Part shown: positions 32,377 through 44,100 of the stretch, piece after piece
Numbering within the stretch: the stretch's first letter is position 1
How the letters are laid out: every line of letters begins with the position of its first letter
Notes under the pieces: generated by a model
The model's input: only the letters and a program-made list of their open reading frames with translations
The model's database searches: none
Told to the model about the DNA's origin: nothing
Program-made: the position numbers and the translations under genes
Assembly (NCBI GenBank): GCA_963281255.1
Contig: OY725494.1
Location: 3,609,934-3,673,933, forward strand
Direction: 5' to 3'
Source: Aphrocallistes beatrix
Lineage: Eukaryota > Porifera > Hexactinellida > Sceptrulophora > Aphrocallistidae
Length of the DNA: 64,000 bases

Positions 32377-32758
32377 ATTGAGAACAACGCATTCTAGAAG
32401 TAACATGAATTATAGTGTTTTCTAGCTATTGTATGTAGTATTTTGTACGTATTATTGCAAACTAGTTATAATATCTGTAGGTAGTGGACAATATCAGGAT
32501 TTTTGTTGTGGAGTGGTTCATTTGGGGGTTTGGGGTACTGTCCATTTTTTCAAGTTAATGCACTCGATTTGGAGGGGGGCGTGGCATATGAATCCCTACA
32601 AGCCACTAGTTTGAGAGAAATAGCATCTGATAATACGGGATAGAATTACAGAAGATAGGACTAGGTCAGGAAATTGATCTAGTTGATAACTCTTAAAAGG
32701 TGGGTTGTATCTGGAACTGAAAATAAGTATAATAGAAATGGCGTTTAATGAAATAAAA

Positions 32759-34640
32759 ATGGCAGAGAGTCAACCCCACTGCTGGCTAGCCTCACAAGCA
32801 GCTACGTCAAAGTGGAGATCAATCAAGTCAGAGAACCAGATGATGGCAAGGTACCCATGTTTCTGTTATTCGGTCCTAAACTAAAACTTAAACGAATCGT
32901 CTCGATATACTATCTAATGTTTATATTTCTTTTATTTCGGATTTCGTTTAAAAATGCAGGAGTTCTGATCCTTAAAAACCTCAAATTGTTCTACTCAAAT
33001 ACAAGTTCTTCCTTCGATGAAATTCACCCATTCTCAGACTATTGGCTGTCTTCTATTCCGTATGCAATTCCTGGATTAATATCTCTAATTTTCGCAATAC
33101 TATCCGACTATAGCAAATACCAAAGATCTTATTTACTTATTTATAGCTTTGGCCTAGCATCTTTCTCTGCGTTTCTCGTTACCATTTGTGAATTTATAAT
33201 GACAGAGGATATCTCCTCTAGCCAGGTGTTAGTTCAGAATGTTGGTCCCCTCAATCTAGCCATGCTTCAGGTGATAAGCGTGTTAGCGGTCATCTCGTAC
33301 GTCCTGGGCTTTGCCATTTTCATTCCAATGCCTCTGACCTTTGGTCTGGATCTCTTACAAGGTACGGAGTGGAAAGTATTATACCTCTATTTTCCATTCG
33401 TATATTTTTTGAACAATATAGGGACCTTCTTCAGTTATTTGGTATATATAGATTTCCCAAGCAGAATAAACAGCCTCGTGACTTTAGCAATAGCTGTAAT
33501 CGCATGGATATTGTTCATTATTGGTAGAAATTTGAATTTATTCCCACATTTTACTCCGAAAGTCAAACTCGATCTTACTATCAGTAAGGGTGCTAGGATA
33601 TTCTACTCTGCTTTCAAAAAACGTTTGAAAACAAAGTCTCCGAAGGGGCACTGGTTCATCCAACTTGCATCGGACATGTTCTATGGAGATTATCCACACC
33701 ACCAAGTTCAGATGGTTTCAGCATTTTTCAAAGTTAACTTCACTCTAATGATTTTATTCGCAGTATATGCTGCATACCCAGTAATAGATACTTTGTTCCC
33801 ACAGCAATTCAAATTCTTAAACTGGCCAACACAACTGCCTGTAAATTTGAACGAAACAAGCAGCTATGCTTATTTATCAAGGTTTACTTTCATAAATTCA
33901 TTCGGAGTAATTACTACCATACCTTTGTTTGAATTTTTTTTCTGCAACTTGATTTTTTACACAGATCCCAATGCCACGCCAAAGTGTTTCAGATACATAA
34001 CATCCACGTACATCAAATCAGTGTATGTAACTGTCCGTAAATCTATTCGAAATTATTTCCATCCAATCGACACAATCCCAAAGAAAATATTCTGGGGTCT
34101 TTTTTTTGGATTAGCAAGTGTTGTCTGTGGATTAGCAGTCGATGTAGCAAGAAACTTAGCAAATTTGGAAAATACAAATAAAACTAGATGTGATGACATG
34201 TTTAACGGAATCTGTGAGAACTATACTGTGTCAGTGTTCAGCCAGATTCCTCAATACTATTTCAGCGGAGCTTTTGAGGCACTAGTATTAGTGGGCTGTC
34301 AACAGTTTGTGTATTTTCAATGCTACACAGCTTTTCGAGACGTTTCCAAAGGACTTTTCTTGGGTCTTTTTTATTTCTATTTTTGTCTTGGAATAATTCT
34401 CTCAAACCTGACATTTTTTGCGCTGGATGAACTCGGCGCATACAAAAAAACATGCCTCATCTATACTCAAAGATGTGAAACCGGTGTAGAACAATTCACT
34501 TTTCACTTATTTTTACCATCGCCTATCTCATAATAATCGTATTATTCGGGATTTACAGTCACTACAATCACTACTTGATTGTCTTCAGAGGAGAAGAAAT
34601 TATAGAAAATATAATCGCAATTGAACGTGAAGATGGTTGA
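32759..34640 (+). pseudogene. Frame-disrupted POT/SLC15-type transporter, paralogue 3
   Basis: A 573-codon open frame at 32812-34533 aligns along nearly its whole length to paralogue 2, but it begins at GTG and has no in-frame ATG. The paralogous start ATG at 32759 is in another frame; an apparent two-base excess in GAGAG just after it (about 32764) breaks the N-terminus. At the other end the frame stops after residues FHLFLPSPIS, while the expected last helix (AYLIIIVLFGIYSHYNHY) and tail continue in a different frame to TGA at 34640, with roughly five residues missing at the switch. The central 1.7 kb has no stop. This is either a young pseudogene, a gene with small assembly indels, or one with an unrecognised exon structure. 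Confidence 0.65.
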
Positions 34641-35031
34641 TAAACCAACAGAAAATAAGCCTTGAGAAGTAATAGATTTTACCCCCAAATAGAAATGATA
34701 ATGATTTGCATGAAATTTATCTTTTGTAAATGGATTGATATGTGTATTTAGAACCTAGCGTGATTTTTTGCTATTTTCCCTTTTGTATGTATAAATAGAT
34801 TAATTTCGTTTTAAAATATCTAATTTATCCAGGGAGGATATCGTATGCAGATGCTTATTAAATAAGAAAATAAAATTTACTAATAAATGGCGTAACGCAG
34901 TAGAGAGTTTATCCCTTTTTAATTAAGCCTGTATTTTTCGAAGATAATCAACATACTGGAATTCTGCAATAATAATAAAGAACTTATATATTTAGAACTA
35001 AAAACTTGTCCATGTACTAGTATAAAACACT

Positions 35032-36933
35032 TCAAAGATTAACAATAATATGAATTGGGTGACCATCATACTCAACTTCATTGTCCAGCTTCCATTGACG
35101 AGAGTGTGCGAAGAAAAAGAATGGAACAAAATTAAAGATAAAGCAAATACAGAATGCAAATGCTAAAGGTATCCACGTTAACGTTAGTTCTCCAGCATTG
35201 CAGTGCTGTGTGTAAACAACACAATAATCGCATCCATAGTTGAAACAAATTTGTTCAAATGTAAGATAGAAGATATTTACGATAAGATTCCCTAACCCAA
35301 GATAGAAATAGTACAGTCCAAAGAAAAACCCCTTCATCGCACTGCCGAAGTGCTTGTTACACTGATAGAATACAAACTGTAAGGAGCCTATGAGGGTGAC
35401 TACTTCTAGAAAACCGATGAATGCATACTGCGGGATTTGAATGAATATGGACAGATTGGAAAATTGAATTGTATTGTTTGTTTTGTTGCAAATCAATTGT
35501 TCTGTGTCCGCTTTCACTCTAAAGATATCTATAATTAGTGCAACGAGGATGCCTACAAGCATGAGTATCAGACCATAGAACATTCTCTTCAGCAAATTCT
35601 CTACAAGCAGATACCTTCTTAGCATGTCTCGAGTGTAGTAAGTCAGTTTCCTTAGCTTTTCAATCCTGATACACTTTATGCACCAAGGTAAAGAGGAGGA
35701 GTTAGGCCGAAAACCGAAAGTTAGATCAAAGAAGAAATATTCGAATATTGGAGCGAATAAAATTACTGACAGAAAGTCAACGAAAGAAATATTATCAAAA
35801 TGAACGTAATTCTGTTTATAGCAATAGGTTTCTGATATATTTCGCAAGACAGGCCAAGACAAGAAATCGGACTGGGTTGGGAACAGATGGGTTATGGTTC
35901 CATAAACTCCAAATACTAACAAGAGCATCGAGAGGCTAGCATTGATTTTAACAAGGGAACTGGTACCCCTCACCATATTCAAACGATATGATCCCCCGTG
36001 GTCCCTCAGCGCATACTTCAGTATAGACCCTTGTTCTATAGTTTTTCCTTCAACCAGCCGTCTCTTAAGAGCTTGCCAAACAACTCCGAAACCACTTCTG
36101 AATGAATATTCGCAGTGTATTAAGGGCGAACGCGGAAGAATGTTGGAGCATCTTCCGATGGAAAGCATCAGCCAGGCAGAGAATATAACCGGTATCACGG
36201 CGATTGAATGGTAGAAAAGTTGGTTTGCAGGGAAGGAGAGGTATTTGAAGTATGCGAAGACTGAGCCTATGTTGTTGGCCACGTAGAACATAGAAAAGTA
36301 GAGGATGAGTGTTGGAATGCCGTTCTCGTTCAGAATATCTAACCCATAGGGACAGGAGAGAGGGAGGAAAAGCGCGAAACCCAATATGAATAATAGTAAA
36401 CTGATAATGGAAAGTATTTGAATGATAATCAGGGAAATTTGCGGTATGTTTTGGAAAAAATCGGCATCATCAAGTGAAGTAAAATTCATTATTGCGTAGC
36501 ACACGGCCAATAGCAAACTTGAAACAAAAGATAGGACAAGACTAACATTTAAAAGACAGTGGCGAGGAAATCTGGGCAAATCAGAGAGGTACCCAAGGAA
36601 GGGAGCGAGAAGAACCGGAAGAGATAGAAGCAAGATTGAGAGGATGTAGCCAGAGCTACGGAATATTTCAAACGTGTTGGTAAGCATTTGACTGAGCAGG
36701 AAGTAACTGTTGTAATAGTATATGCGCTGGAGAATTAGAATGGACAAGAAGTAATATAAACTGTTTCGTTCGAACAAGGGTATCTTAGGACCCCAGAAAT
36801 AAAGCAGAGGGCGAAAAGGATTTACTTCATTCTGTTCCGCCTGATCTTCAGAACGAGAGAGAAGGTTGGTGCTCTCATCAGGGAGGGCGGGACTCACTCG
36901 TAATGTCTGCGTATGCGACTGAGATAAAGACAT
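35032..36933 (-). CDS. Divergent POT/SLC15-type transporter, paralogue 4
   Basis: ATG at 36933 (MSLSQSHTQTLRV); 633 aa, single exon. It keeps the family landmarks in weaker form: NPFRPLLYFWGPKIPLFERN, LGYLSDLPRFPRHCLLNVSL, LSCPYGLDILNENGIPTLIL with YVANNIGS, LFPTQSDFLSWPV and FYGLILMLVGILVALIIDIF, ending FFFFAHSRQWKLDN. It lacks the strict SPRGHWF block (here VEGKTIEQGSILKYALRDHG), so it is the most diverged member of the cluster. It converges with paralogue 3, whose disrupted end lies about 390 bp away. Confidence 0.7.
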   Translation of the reverse strand: MSLSQSHTQTLRVSPALPDESTNLLSRSEDQAEQNEVNPFRPLLYFWGPKIPLFERNSLYYFLSILILQRIYYYNSYFLLSQMLTNTFEIFRSSGYILSILLLSLPVLLAPFLGYLSDLPRFPRHCLLNVSLVLSFVSSLLLAVCYAIMNFTSLDDADFFQNIPQISLIIIQILSIISLLLFILGFALFLPLSCPYGLDILNENGIPTLILYFSMFYVANNIGSVFAYFKYLSFPANQLFYHSIAVIPVIFSAWLMLSIGRCSNILPRSPLIHCEYSFRSGFGVVWQALKRRLVEGKTIEQGSILKYALRDHGGSYRLNMVRGTSSLVKINASLSMLLLVFGVYGTITHLFPTQSDFLSWPVLRNISETYCYKQNYVHFDNISFVDFLSVILFAPIFEYFFFDLTFGFRPNSSSLPWCIKCIRIEKLRKLTYYTRDMLRRYLLVENLLKRMFYGLILMLVGILVALIIDIFRVKADTEQLICNKTNNTIQFSNLSIFIQIPQYAFIGFLEVVTLIGSLQFVFYQCNKHFGSAMKGFFFGLYYFYLGLGNLIVNIFYLTFEQICFNYGCDYCVVYTQHCNAGELTLTWIPLAFAFCICFIFNFVPFFFFAHSRQWKLDNEVEYDGHPIHIIVNL

Positions 36934-37475
36934 AATTGTATTGCGAATAAAGTAACTCAATTTGATTTGCTAGACATTACTTACTCTGTCGAGCACTGAG
37001 CATAACCTCAATGAAACTTGAGATAAAGTTGACGTTGTGTACGATGCATTGCATTGATACGGACATATGATCTCGACTAGACTAACTCGTTACTGTAATT
37101 GAATTCATTGTATATAGTATTTAGCTCTCCTTGATGTATTAAAAAATGTATTAAAAATGAGTAGTTCGTAATTATATTATTATTTTTATTTGAAAATACC
37201 GTCTGTGATGGATCACCAATGCCAAGGAATTAGAAAGAAACAATGCCAGCTGGTAATGATAGAAGCGGGATACATTTCAGAGTGGATAATTATACCCGAT
37301 ATTGTTATTTCAGCACAATTTACCCTGATCCATGAACTATTTTCATAAGTGTGTATCGGATTATATGGCAAAGAAAGTTAAACAACAAAAGCATATACAA
37401 ATGAGTGAGAGATTTACAGGTAAATTTAAATAAAACGGGAGTGTAAGGAGTAATAGGGTTGCCTTGTGACACTTC

Positions 37476-38224
37476 TCAATGGTTAATTGGAGCATAGAAA
37501 TACTTGCGCTTATTCTCATTAATACCTAATTCTTCTTTCTGGGCTTGCAGGGCTTTGGCGTACCTCAATCTTCTGGCCTCTTTGTAAGCAAGTGACTTCT
37601 CCTCTCCCATCTCCTCACTCCACCGGTAGCTAATGTCATGCTCGCGGATTGTGACACTCCAGAACGAATCAACCTTTGGAATTCGGCGCTGAGGACTGAT
37701 AGGAGCGACGGTAGCGGGAGGAGGTATAGACTTGGGTTGAATGGGAGCTGAATCTCTATGAGGAAAATGTCAACCATAATAGATACCAACAAGAAAGTCC
37801 AGGACTTTTTGGTGCCCTGGCAATCACAAGGACATTGCAAATGTTTCCATAGCGAGAGCGTGAGTGGGTTAGGGGAGAGACGAAAATGAGTGGTGCTAGT
37901 TCTTATTCGTACTAAAGCTTATATTGTATTGGAGAAGCGGCACACATGGTGCGGCTGGTGCAGCAGCGCCGTACCACTTTTAGAGTGTACCATAAGTAGT
38001 TGTAAGAATATAGCCATAAGTGGTGGACACTTTGTGAACTATTGAGGTCGCTGAGTGTCCTAGATATTTCTGAAGGAGCTTACCAAGATAACTTGTTCTT
38101 ACGCTGATGTCCAAAAAAACGCCAAAAGAATTCGTATTGTTTTATAAAAGACATAGTCGGACCGAATTCGAATGTTCTCACAGTACCACTTCCAAGTGGG
38201 TGTGCCGTCCCTGCTGTATTGTAT
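37476..38224 (-). CDS. Unidentified small gene: two coding exons, 5' and middle parts unresolved
   Basis: Last exon 37755-37476: acceptor TTTCCTCATAG, then a frame running DSAPIQPKSIPPP through DSFWSVTIREHDISYRWSEE and a basic helix to TGA at 37476. An earlier exon at 38224-38084 (acceptor TACGTAG, donor GTAAGC) reads in one frame through AHPLGSGTVRTFEFGPTMSF and YEFFWRFFGHQRKNKLS. Both look coding and lie on one strand. A direct join is not possible, because it creates TGA at the junction, so a middle exon or a different splice site must exist. The short basic/aromatic composition recalls small axonemal proteins, but I cannot name it. The longest open frame here (37565-37840) is a different frame and is probably spurious. 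Confidence 0.5.
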
Positions 38225-38578
38225 CTACGTAACAATATGTCCAGCTCTATTACTTAAATGTGGGTCGCGGGCGAGGTCAGAACGACAAAACTAAGAGCAT
38301 TGCAATTTATATCTGAATCTTGTTTTCAATTTTTAAAAACTAAATTTACATTCTAGAGAATTACAAGCACATTAGTAATATAATATTAATGTTATGGGTC
38401 AGAATTGAACTCTACAAAGTCAATAATCTCAACAGCTATCATTCGTAAAACAAAAATGCAGCAATAGTAGACAACAGTTAAAAAACTAGTAGTCCGTGGT
38501 AAATAAAAGGTGTTATAGTTGATTAGCGGGCGAAAATCTATCGTGACATAGACCGTATGGATTGAACGGGAGGTAACA

Positions 38579-41137
38579 TTAAACTTCGTCATTGAAAAGT
38601 TCGGTCATCTTTTCGTTAGCATTTTCCGCGGCAGAGACAAGTTCTTGGTCATCTGAGGAGTGGCAGTCCTCGATGAAGTCCAGGAGATCTGAGGTCATGT
38701 ACTCACGTACAAAGACCCCAATGGACGCCATCTGTGTTATAAGTTCCATGGAAGCGATCAGAACGTCTTTATTAGGCAAACCTACGTAATCGTCGTTATT
38801 GAGCGCCTCCAGCATGGCCTTAACGATCAGCTTGACGTATGGAATCAGCTTGTCAGGCTGCGCAGTTAAACCGATGAATATCCCCGTGAAACCGTCAAAC
38901 AAACTCTCCAAGAAGTGGTCGTCGTAATCTTCAACCATCACCCCTCTAAACTGCACTCCAAGCTCCTTATAGTGAGAAAACGAGTCGAATAGGATGTGCA
39001 TTGCCTGCTCCAAGTAAGGTAAAAACGCATGTTTCATGACCTGAGCTAGCTCCCCCACCGTCTTACAAATCATCGGTCTAACCTCCCATCCATAGTGCGG
39101 GTATACCAAACAATCGCTGAGTGCGTTCCACACTTGATGCGAGTACTTCTCCAAGGTCCCGGAGGATGCTGCCAGTCGGTACAGCTGAACTGTCAGGGAG
39201 AGCGACACCTCCACCATGCTGAAGGGCATAAACTCCGGCCACTGGCCGTCATTCCTGAACCCCTCCTCGAGGATGAGGATGATTAGAGGGAACAGACTCT
39301 CAGCTCGCGCGATGAGGGGGTTCGTATCGATGAGGTACTCGACAGAAGCGATCTGTGAAAAGTTGAAGAGGAGCTCCTCGTACAGCGAAGGGAGAATATC
39401 GAAACTAACTTGCGCCTGGTTCAGATGGAACAGTATCTGCATTAGCATCACCACCACGTTGTTGCAGATGCCAGTGTTGAGTGAGAGTATTTGTGCCAGC
39501 TTCTGTATGCAGCTGCCAGAAATCGCGAGGTAGGCAGAGAGGAACTCGTCGTACTCCTGTGCCTTCTCGACCGTCATATCGAATAGCTTCTTAAGGTCTT
39601 CTGGAACAACGAGCGTCTTCATGCGTTGCAAACTCTCTACGTGCATTTTCTTCACAACGTCAACAAGAGTAGCGGGGCAAATGTCCACGAGAAGGCAGAT
39701 GGTCTCCGAGATGTGTTGTGAGAAATTTCGCATTTTGGGGTTATCAAGTGCACCTTTGAGTGAGGCGTAGATCTGAGGAATAAAGGTTATAATGGATTTA
39801 GTGATGGGAGGGAGGCTGTCGGGGTCAGTGGTGATCAGAGATAGTCCAGCCCGTTGCATCTCTATCTCGTGTATCTTCAGGAGATTCGTGAGTGCATCGA
39901 TTACATTTTTAGCTAATGACTCCGTGGTCTTCAATGTCTCTACTAGCACGGGTACAACATGTTCTATATGGTTGTATGGCTTAACCTTCTGCGACACAAC
40001 CTCATTCCCGGGTTCTAACACTATCTTAGGCATGAACTCGTACACACCTGCCAGTACCCAGCACACGGCGTCCTTGACTAGGATGATATCGTCCGTCTTC
40101 AGGTAGTTCACAAAAGTGGGAAGGGCTAGTTTGAGGTAGGGTAGGAGAAATTCTTCGTTGTTCTCAAGACAAGAACCGAATGAGACGAGTGCTGCCTCCC
40201 TGAATCTGAAATCCGAGTTTTCAATATGCTTTTCGACATATGGCAGTACAATCCTTACACATTCGTTTTTGTAAGTCTTGCAAAACAGACATAATGCTTC
40301 AACTGCGGTTCTTGTCACCTCAGTTGTTTCGGTGTTAGGATCCGCGATCAGCTCTGGAGATTGCTTCGTGAGCAGCGCTAAGAGGAGAGACACGACTCGT
40401 GGAAGGAACGGTTTAAGAATATCGTATTCCCGTGTATGGTCAATCCCCTCCTGTTGTTGAGAACGAACAACTGCAGCCACAAACGAAATCCAAAACCGAA
40501 CAGCTACATCCGCTATTTCGCTGCTCTCCACTACAGCGGCCTTGCTAATGTTGTCGAAGATTATCTCCAGCTGGTCTTGCAGCAGAGCGGCGTAGAGCTC
40601 AGCAGTTAGACAGAGGATCTCGAATGAAATCTGACGAGTACTGGAGTTGTCTGACTTGATCGAGCTGAGAAGGAGCTTGAAGAGGCCCTCTCGTTCATCT
40701 TTCTGCGTGAAGTAGCGGCTGGAGTGCGGAACGAGGGCCCACAAGCAGTAGAGAGAACAGAGAGAGGCGTTATCTTCTATGTAGGAGCTTGTCAGAGTGG
40801 ATTTGATCAGAGAGAACACCTGGGGCAGTTGATCTTGTGAGGGCACAGTATCTGACACTATGAGAGAAAGCTTGTACATCAATGTATACATTTTCTCCAT
40901 CTGCAACTCTGTCAGAGGTAGTTCCAACTCCTTCGCTCTAGAAGGATCGAGAGGGAGATCACTTGAGGAACGTCTGCGGGCATCTATCTGAGTGAACTCT
41001 TTGTTGAGAGAAGATATTATCTTCTCAAGATTGTCGTCCGTGTTGAGTCTTATAGTCTCAGTCAACCTCTCTTGCTCAGTCTTATCTTGTAGCCGGATCT
41101 GCTCTAGTCTGTTGAGAATATCAGGAGCTAGAGACAT
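38579..41137 (-). CDS. Importin-beta1-like nuclear transport receptor (852 aa, single exon)
   Basis: An all-helical HEAT-repeat protein expected to carry cargo through nuclear pores with Ran. The closest similarity by eye is KPNB1: residues around 250-370 read LTKQSPE, LPYVEKHIENSDFRFREAAL and SFGSCLE, then LKTDDIILVKDAVCWVLAGV, matching the conserved HIxNxDWRxRxAAxxAFG and VVRDTAAWTVG helices of importin-beta. The total length (852) is close to the usual 876. The N-terminal 100 residues (LEQIRLQDKTEQERLTETIR, then an Arg/Ser patch) do not look like the canonical importin-beta N-terminal Ran-binding repeats. It may therefore be a divergent paralogue, not the housekeeping KPNB1, and Ran binding is uncertain. 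A single exon of 2.56 kb is unusual for this family. Confidence 0.72.
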   Translation of the reverse strand: MSLAPDILNRLEQIRLQDKTEQERLTETIRLNTDDNLEKIISSLNKEFTQIDARRRSSSDLPLDPSRAKELELPLTELQMEKMYTLMYKLSLIVSDTVPSQDQLPQVFSLIKSTLTSSYIEDNASLCSLYCLWALVPHSSRYFTQKDEREGLFKLLLSSIKSDNSSTRQISFEILCLTAELYAALLQDQLEIIFDNISKAAVVESSEIADVAVRFWISFVAAVVRSQQQEGIDHTREYDILKPFLPRVVSLLLALLTKQSPELIADPNTETTEVTRTAVEALCLFCKTYKNECVRIVLPYVEKHIENSDFRFREAALVSFGSCLENNEEFLLPYLKLALPTFVNYLKTDDIILVKDAVCWVLAGVYEFMPKIVLEPGNEVVSQKVKPYNHIEHVVPVLVETLKTTESLAKNVIDALTNLLKIHEIEMQRAGLSLITTDPDSLPPITKSIITFIPQIYASLKGALDNPKMRNFSQHISETICLLVDICPATLVDVVKKMHVESLQRMKTLVVPEDLKKLFDMTVEKAQEYDEFLSAYLAISGSCIQKLAQILSLNTGICNNVVVMLMQILFHLNQAQVSFDILPSLYEELLFNFSQIASVEYLIDTNPLIARAESLFPLIILILEEGFRNDGQWPEFMPFSMVEVSLSLTVQLYRLAASSGTLEKYSHQVWNALSDCLVYPHYGWEVRPMICKTVGELAQVMKHAFLPYLEQAMHILFDSFSHYKELGVQFRGVMVEDYDDHFLESLFDGFTGIFIGLTAQPDKLIPYVKLIVKAMLEALNNDDYVGLPNKDVLIASMELITQMASIGVFVREYMTSDLLDFIEDCHSSDDQELVSAAENANEKMTELFNDEV

Positions 41138-44100
41138 CTTGAATTTTGACTATTTGCTTTTTTTTCTAATTATCTTCAAGTTAATCTATCACAGCTATAA
41201 ATACACTTTCCAGTATACGCTTGAAGTTGAACTAATGCATTAGAAATACTATACGTACACGCTTATTGTCCGAGAGTGTGCCTTGCTACTGCTAGTCATT
41301 GAACCCATAGAGAAACCGGTACAAGGCACTGTGAGACTACTACTAAGGAAATGTCTACCTAGTAATGTTTTAGCATACAATCCCACACCATCAATATACT
41401 AAATATTCATTAATAAACAAATACGTACATTCATTTTATGGTAGTTATAATTCTGAAACGCGATTGTAGCAGTATATACAAACCTAAACAAGCTGGAGTC
41501 GTTTGAATATTCACAATGATATATAATCACCAATACCATTATTAGAAATTGATTAGTGTATATTGCAAACAGGTGGATGTATTCGAATTTTAAAAATATA
41601 CGGTCAACAGCCCGTTATAACTAAGTCGGGTATAGTGAAATAGTCGCCGTTTATGAGAAATGCCTATTGGTCCAGCTGTGGCACATAGCTGTTATACAGC
41701 TAACTTGGTTAAGGCGAAACTCTACCTATAACGAACAAAACCTAGTCCCGGGGGCTTCAATTGTACGTGGTGATTCAGATATTTATACTGTAGAGTTTGG
41801 CTAAATGACAATTCAGTACGTAACCACAACAATAACATCAACATAGATCGTACATAGCATGTAAAGTATTGTAAATTAATTTCCATTACGACAGTGTACT
41901 CAATACTAAAATATCATATTATTATCTTAAAATTTCATTTGATATAATTCGTTACGTAACGCAACAATAAAACCCCCTCTGTCACTTTTGTCACCTATGT
42001 TTGTCATATTTCCCTTGAAGCGTTACGTACGTTTGAACAGCCCCTATAACCCACAGTAATAACATGATAAAAGTAGTTTGTATTGTCGATCTTAAAACTC
42101 TTCAGTAAAAAGTTAAGGAAAAGTCGGTTATTTAGTGATATGTGGAGATACAATATTAAATTAAGACAAAAAAGGTTAGTAAATAAAATAATATTTTAAG
42201 ACAACAATTTTGTGGATATATACTACATTCAAAATATCACACTGATCCCCTGAAATAAACTAAATTGCGCTTTCGCATAATGCAATGAATTAGAAGGCTT
42301 AATATGAGCTGCGAATATTAACTGGTCGTTTATATTCGCAGCTCATAATAAATGCCTTCTACATCTCAAATAAAAAGTGTTTGTTCAAGCATTCTGGATT
42401 TATCAAGTTAACCATTATTCACAGTGCAGCTACCAGGTGCTCCCCGAAAAAAATTAGGTGAATAAGGACTCAAGGACTGATTGAGGCAACAGTAAAGAGT
42501 GCAATCGCAACTAGTTGCGAATGGTCCCGAACACATCGCAATAAATGATGCAAAGGACGTGACTTTTGCAGAGACTGGCATACATATAGCTGTGGTGGAT
42601 GCTAGATTGTGATGATACGGAAATTTTAATTTATTCATTGTGTCTTCAAACCTAAGATGAAAAGGTGACTCAGTTCATGGTGCAATACTAATATTCCATG
42701 TGGTATCTAATTATGCAGGTTCACGTAAGCCCCATGTTAACCAAAAACAATAATCAAGTTTAAATAGATGCAGATAACAATCATTGCACCAAATTATTAC
42801 TGTACACATGAGCTACAAATTCAACAGAATAATACTGTAGTTAAAGGGTGATACTACGTGCTGTCAAGTTCATTTATACAATATTGGAAACCGTTTTATT
42901 CTTAATTAATGAGAGAGAAATATTATCCTGTTTCTGAATTAGAAACTCGATATACTCGTATTAGTCGTATAGTATTTGCCATTATTCCGGTCCCAGGATA
43001 GACATTCAGGAACGAAGGACAGATCGGCAAGTGGGTCTATTGCAATAGTTATTAATTAATGATAAATCATGGTATTTGTAGTCGTAAGAATATCTTTCAT
43101 CACTGAATTACACAGTATTAATTCGATTGATGGTGTCTAGGTTTTATGATATAATCATTATTCCCATACTTTCACGTTTCTAAGGTTTGGAATACGACTT
43201 TGCGCTCACTACCAATAACTTAAACCTCTTATTATCTTCTAATTATTAATTTCATAACCTAAACTATCATTTAATATTCTTTTCCTATAACTAAGTATAA
43301 AAATTCAGTGTTTCATCTTCACAAATTCTGCGTTTCTAGTTTGTCCACAATAGGGGTCATCAATAATTTAATAAGGCTTCTATATAGGAGACCGGAATAT
43401 AAATTTGGGTCTTATAAAATAGCTATACTAAGTATAGAGTAATTTGATATACGCACATCTTCAAGATGATGAAACACAGTTCCTTACTGTCAGTACATTT
43501 TTGAAGCCATTAGCAATACCATTAGCATAATGGTATAATATGTAATACAATCCTAAGGGTGTACCTACATCTACATATACTGAGTGCAATGACTTGATTT
43601 AGTACGGACTGGCCTAGTGGGGCGGAAAGCTGCGTGTAAGGAATAAAAAATGTCATAGGTAGACCTCGGAGAGCAAATGTGCAAAGGAGAGTTCTAATTG
43701 AGGCACATGAAGCTACGTAGCTAAGTATCGATTAAAATGAATTTCTGAATTAAATTTCAGTTTATAGAGTAATGGTATCACAAATAGAAATGAATCCAAA
43801 TAACTGAATCGTCTTTTGAGTTCGGGGCTAAATTAGATCTGTCAATAAATCAGGAATGGAATTCAAATAGTTATGTATATAAATTTTAATAATTTCGGTT
43901 AACTGGGGCTATTAAATTAATGACGTCATCAGTATGTAAATAATTATCGAGTGTATATTTTGGTGTGATATAGCATTAAATTAGCACAGTTAGTCCTACA
44001 TGTCTATTCATGATTATATACGTATGGGCGCTTTTTATCTTGAGCGGTACCTGCTCTGGCTAGCGTTAATGTATTGAAGCAATATTATAATTTATTCAAA

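Noticed and set aside
37565-37840. 91-codon minus frame with CPCDCQG start
   Set aside because: Overlaps the supported exon 37476-37755 in another frame; it crosses that exon's acceptor and shows no motif.
41600-41790. Sequence resembling decayed DNA-transposon ends (ATAACGAAC, GTCGGGTATAGTG)
   Set aside because: No paired termini or target duplication could be located.
42408-42638. 76-codon minus frame
   Set aside because: No splice context, no motif, and composition like the surrounding intergenic DNA.
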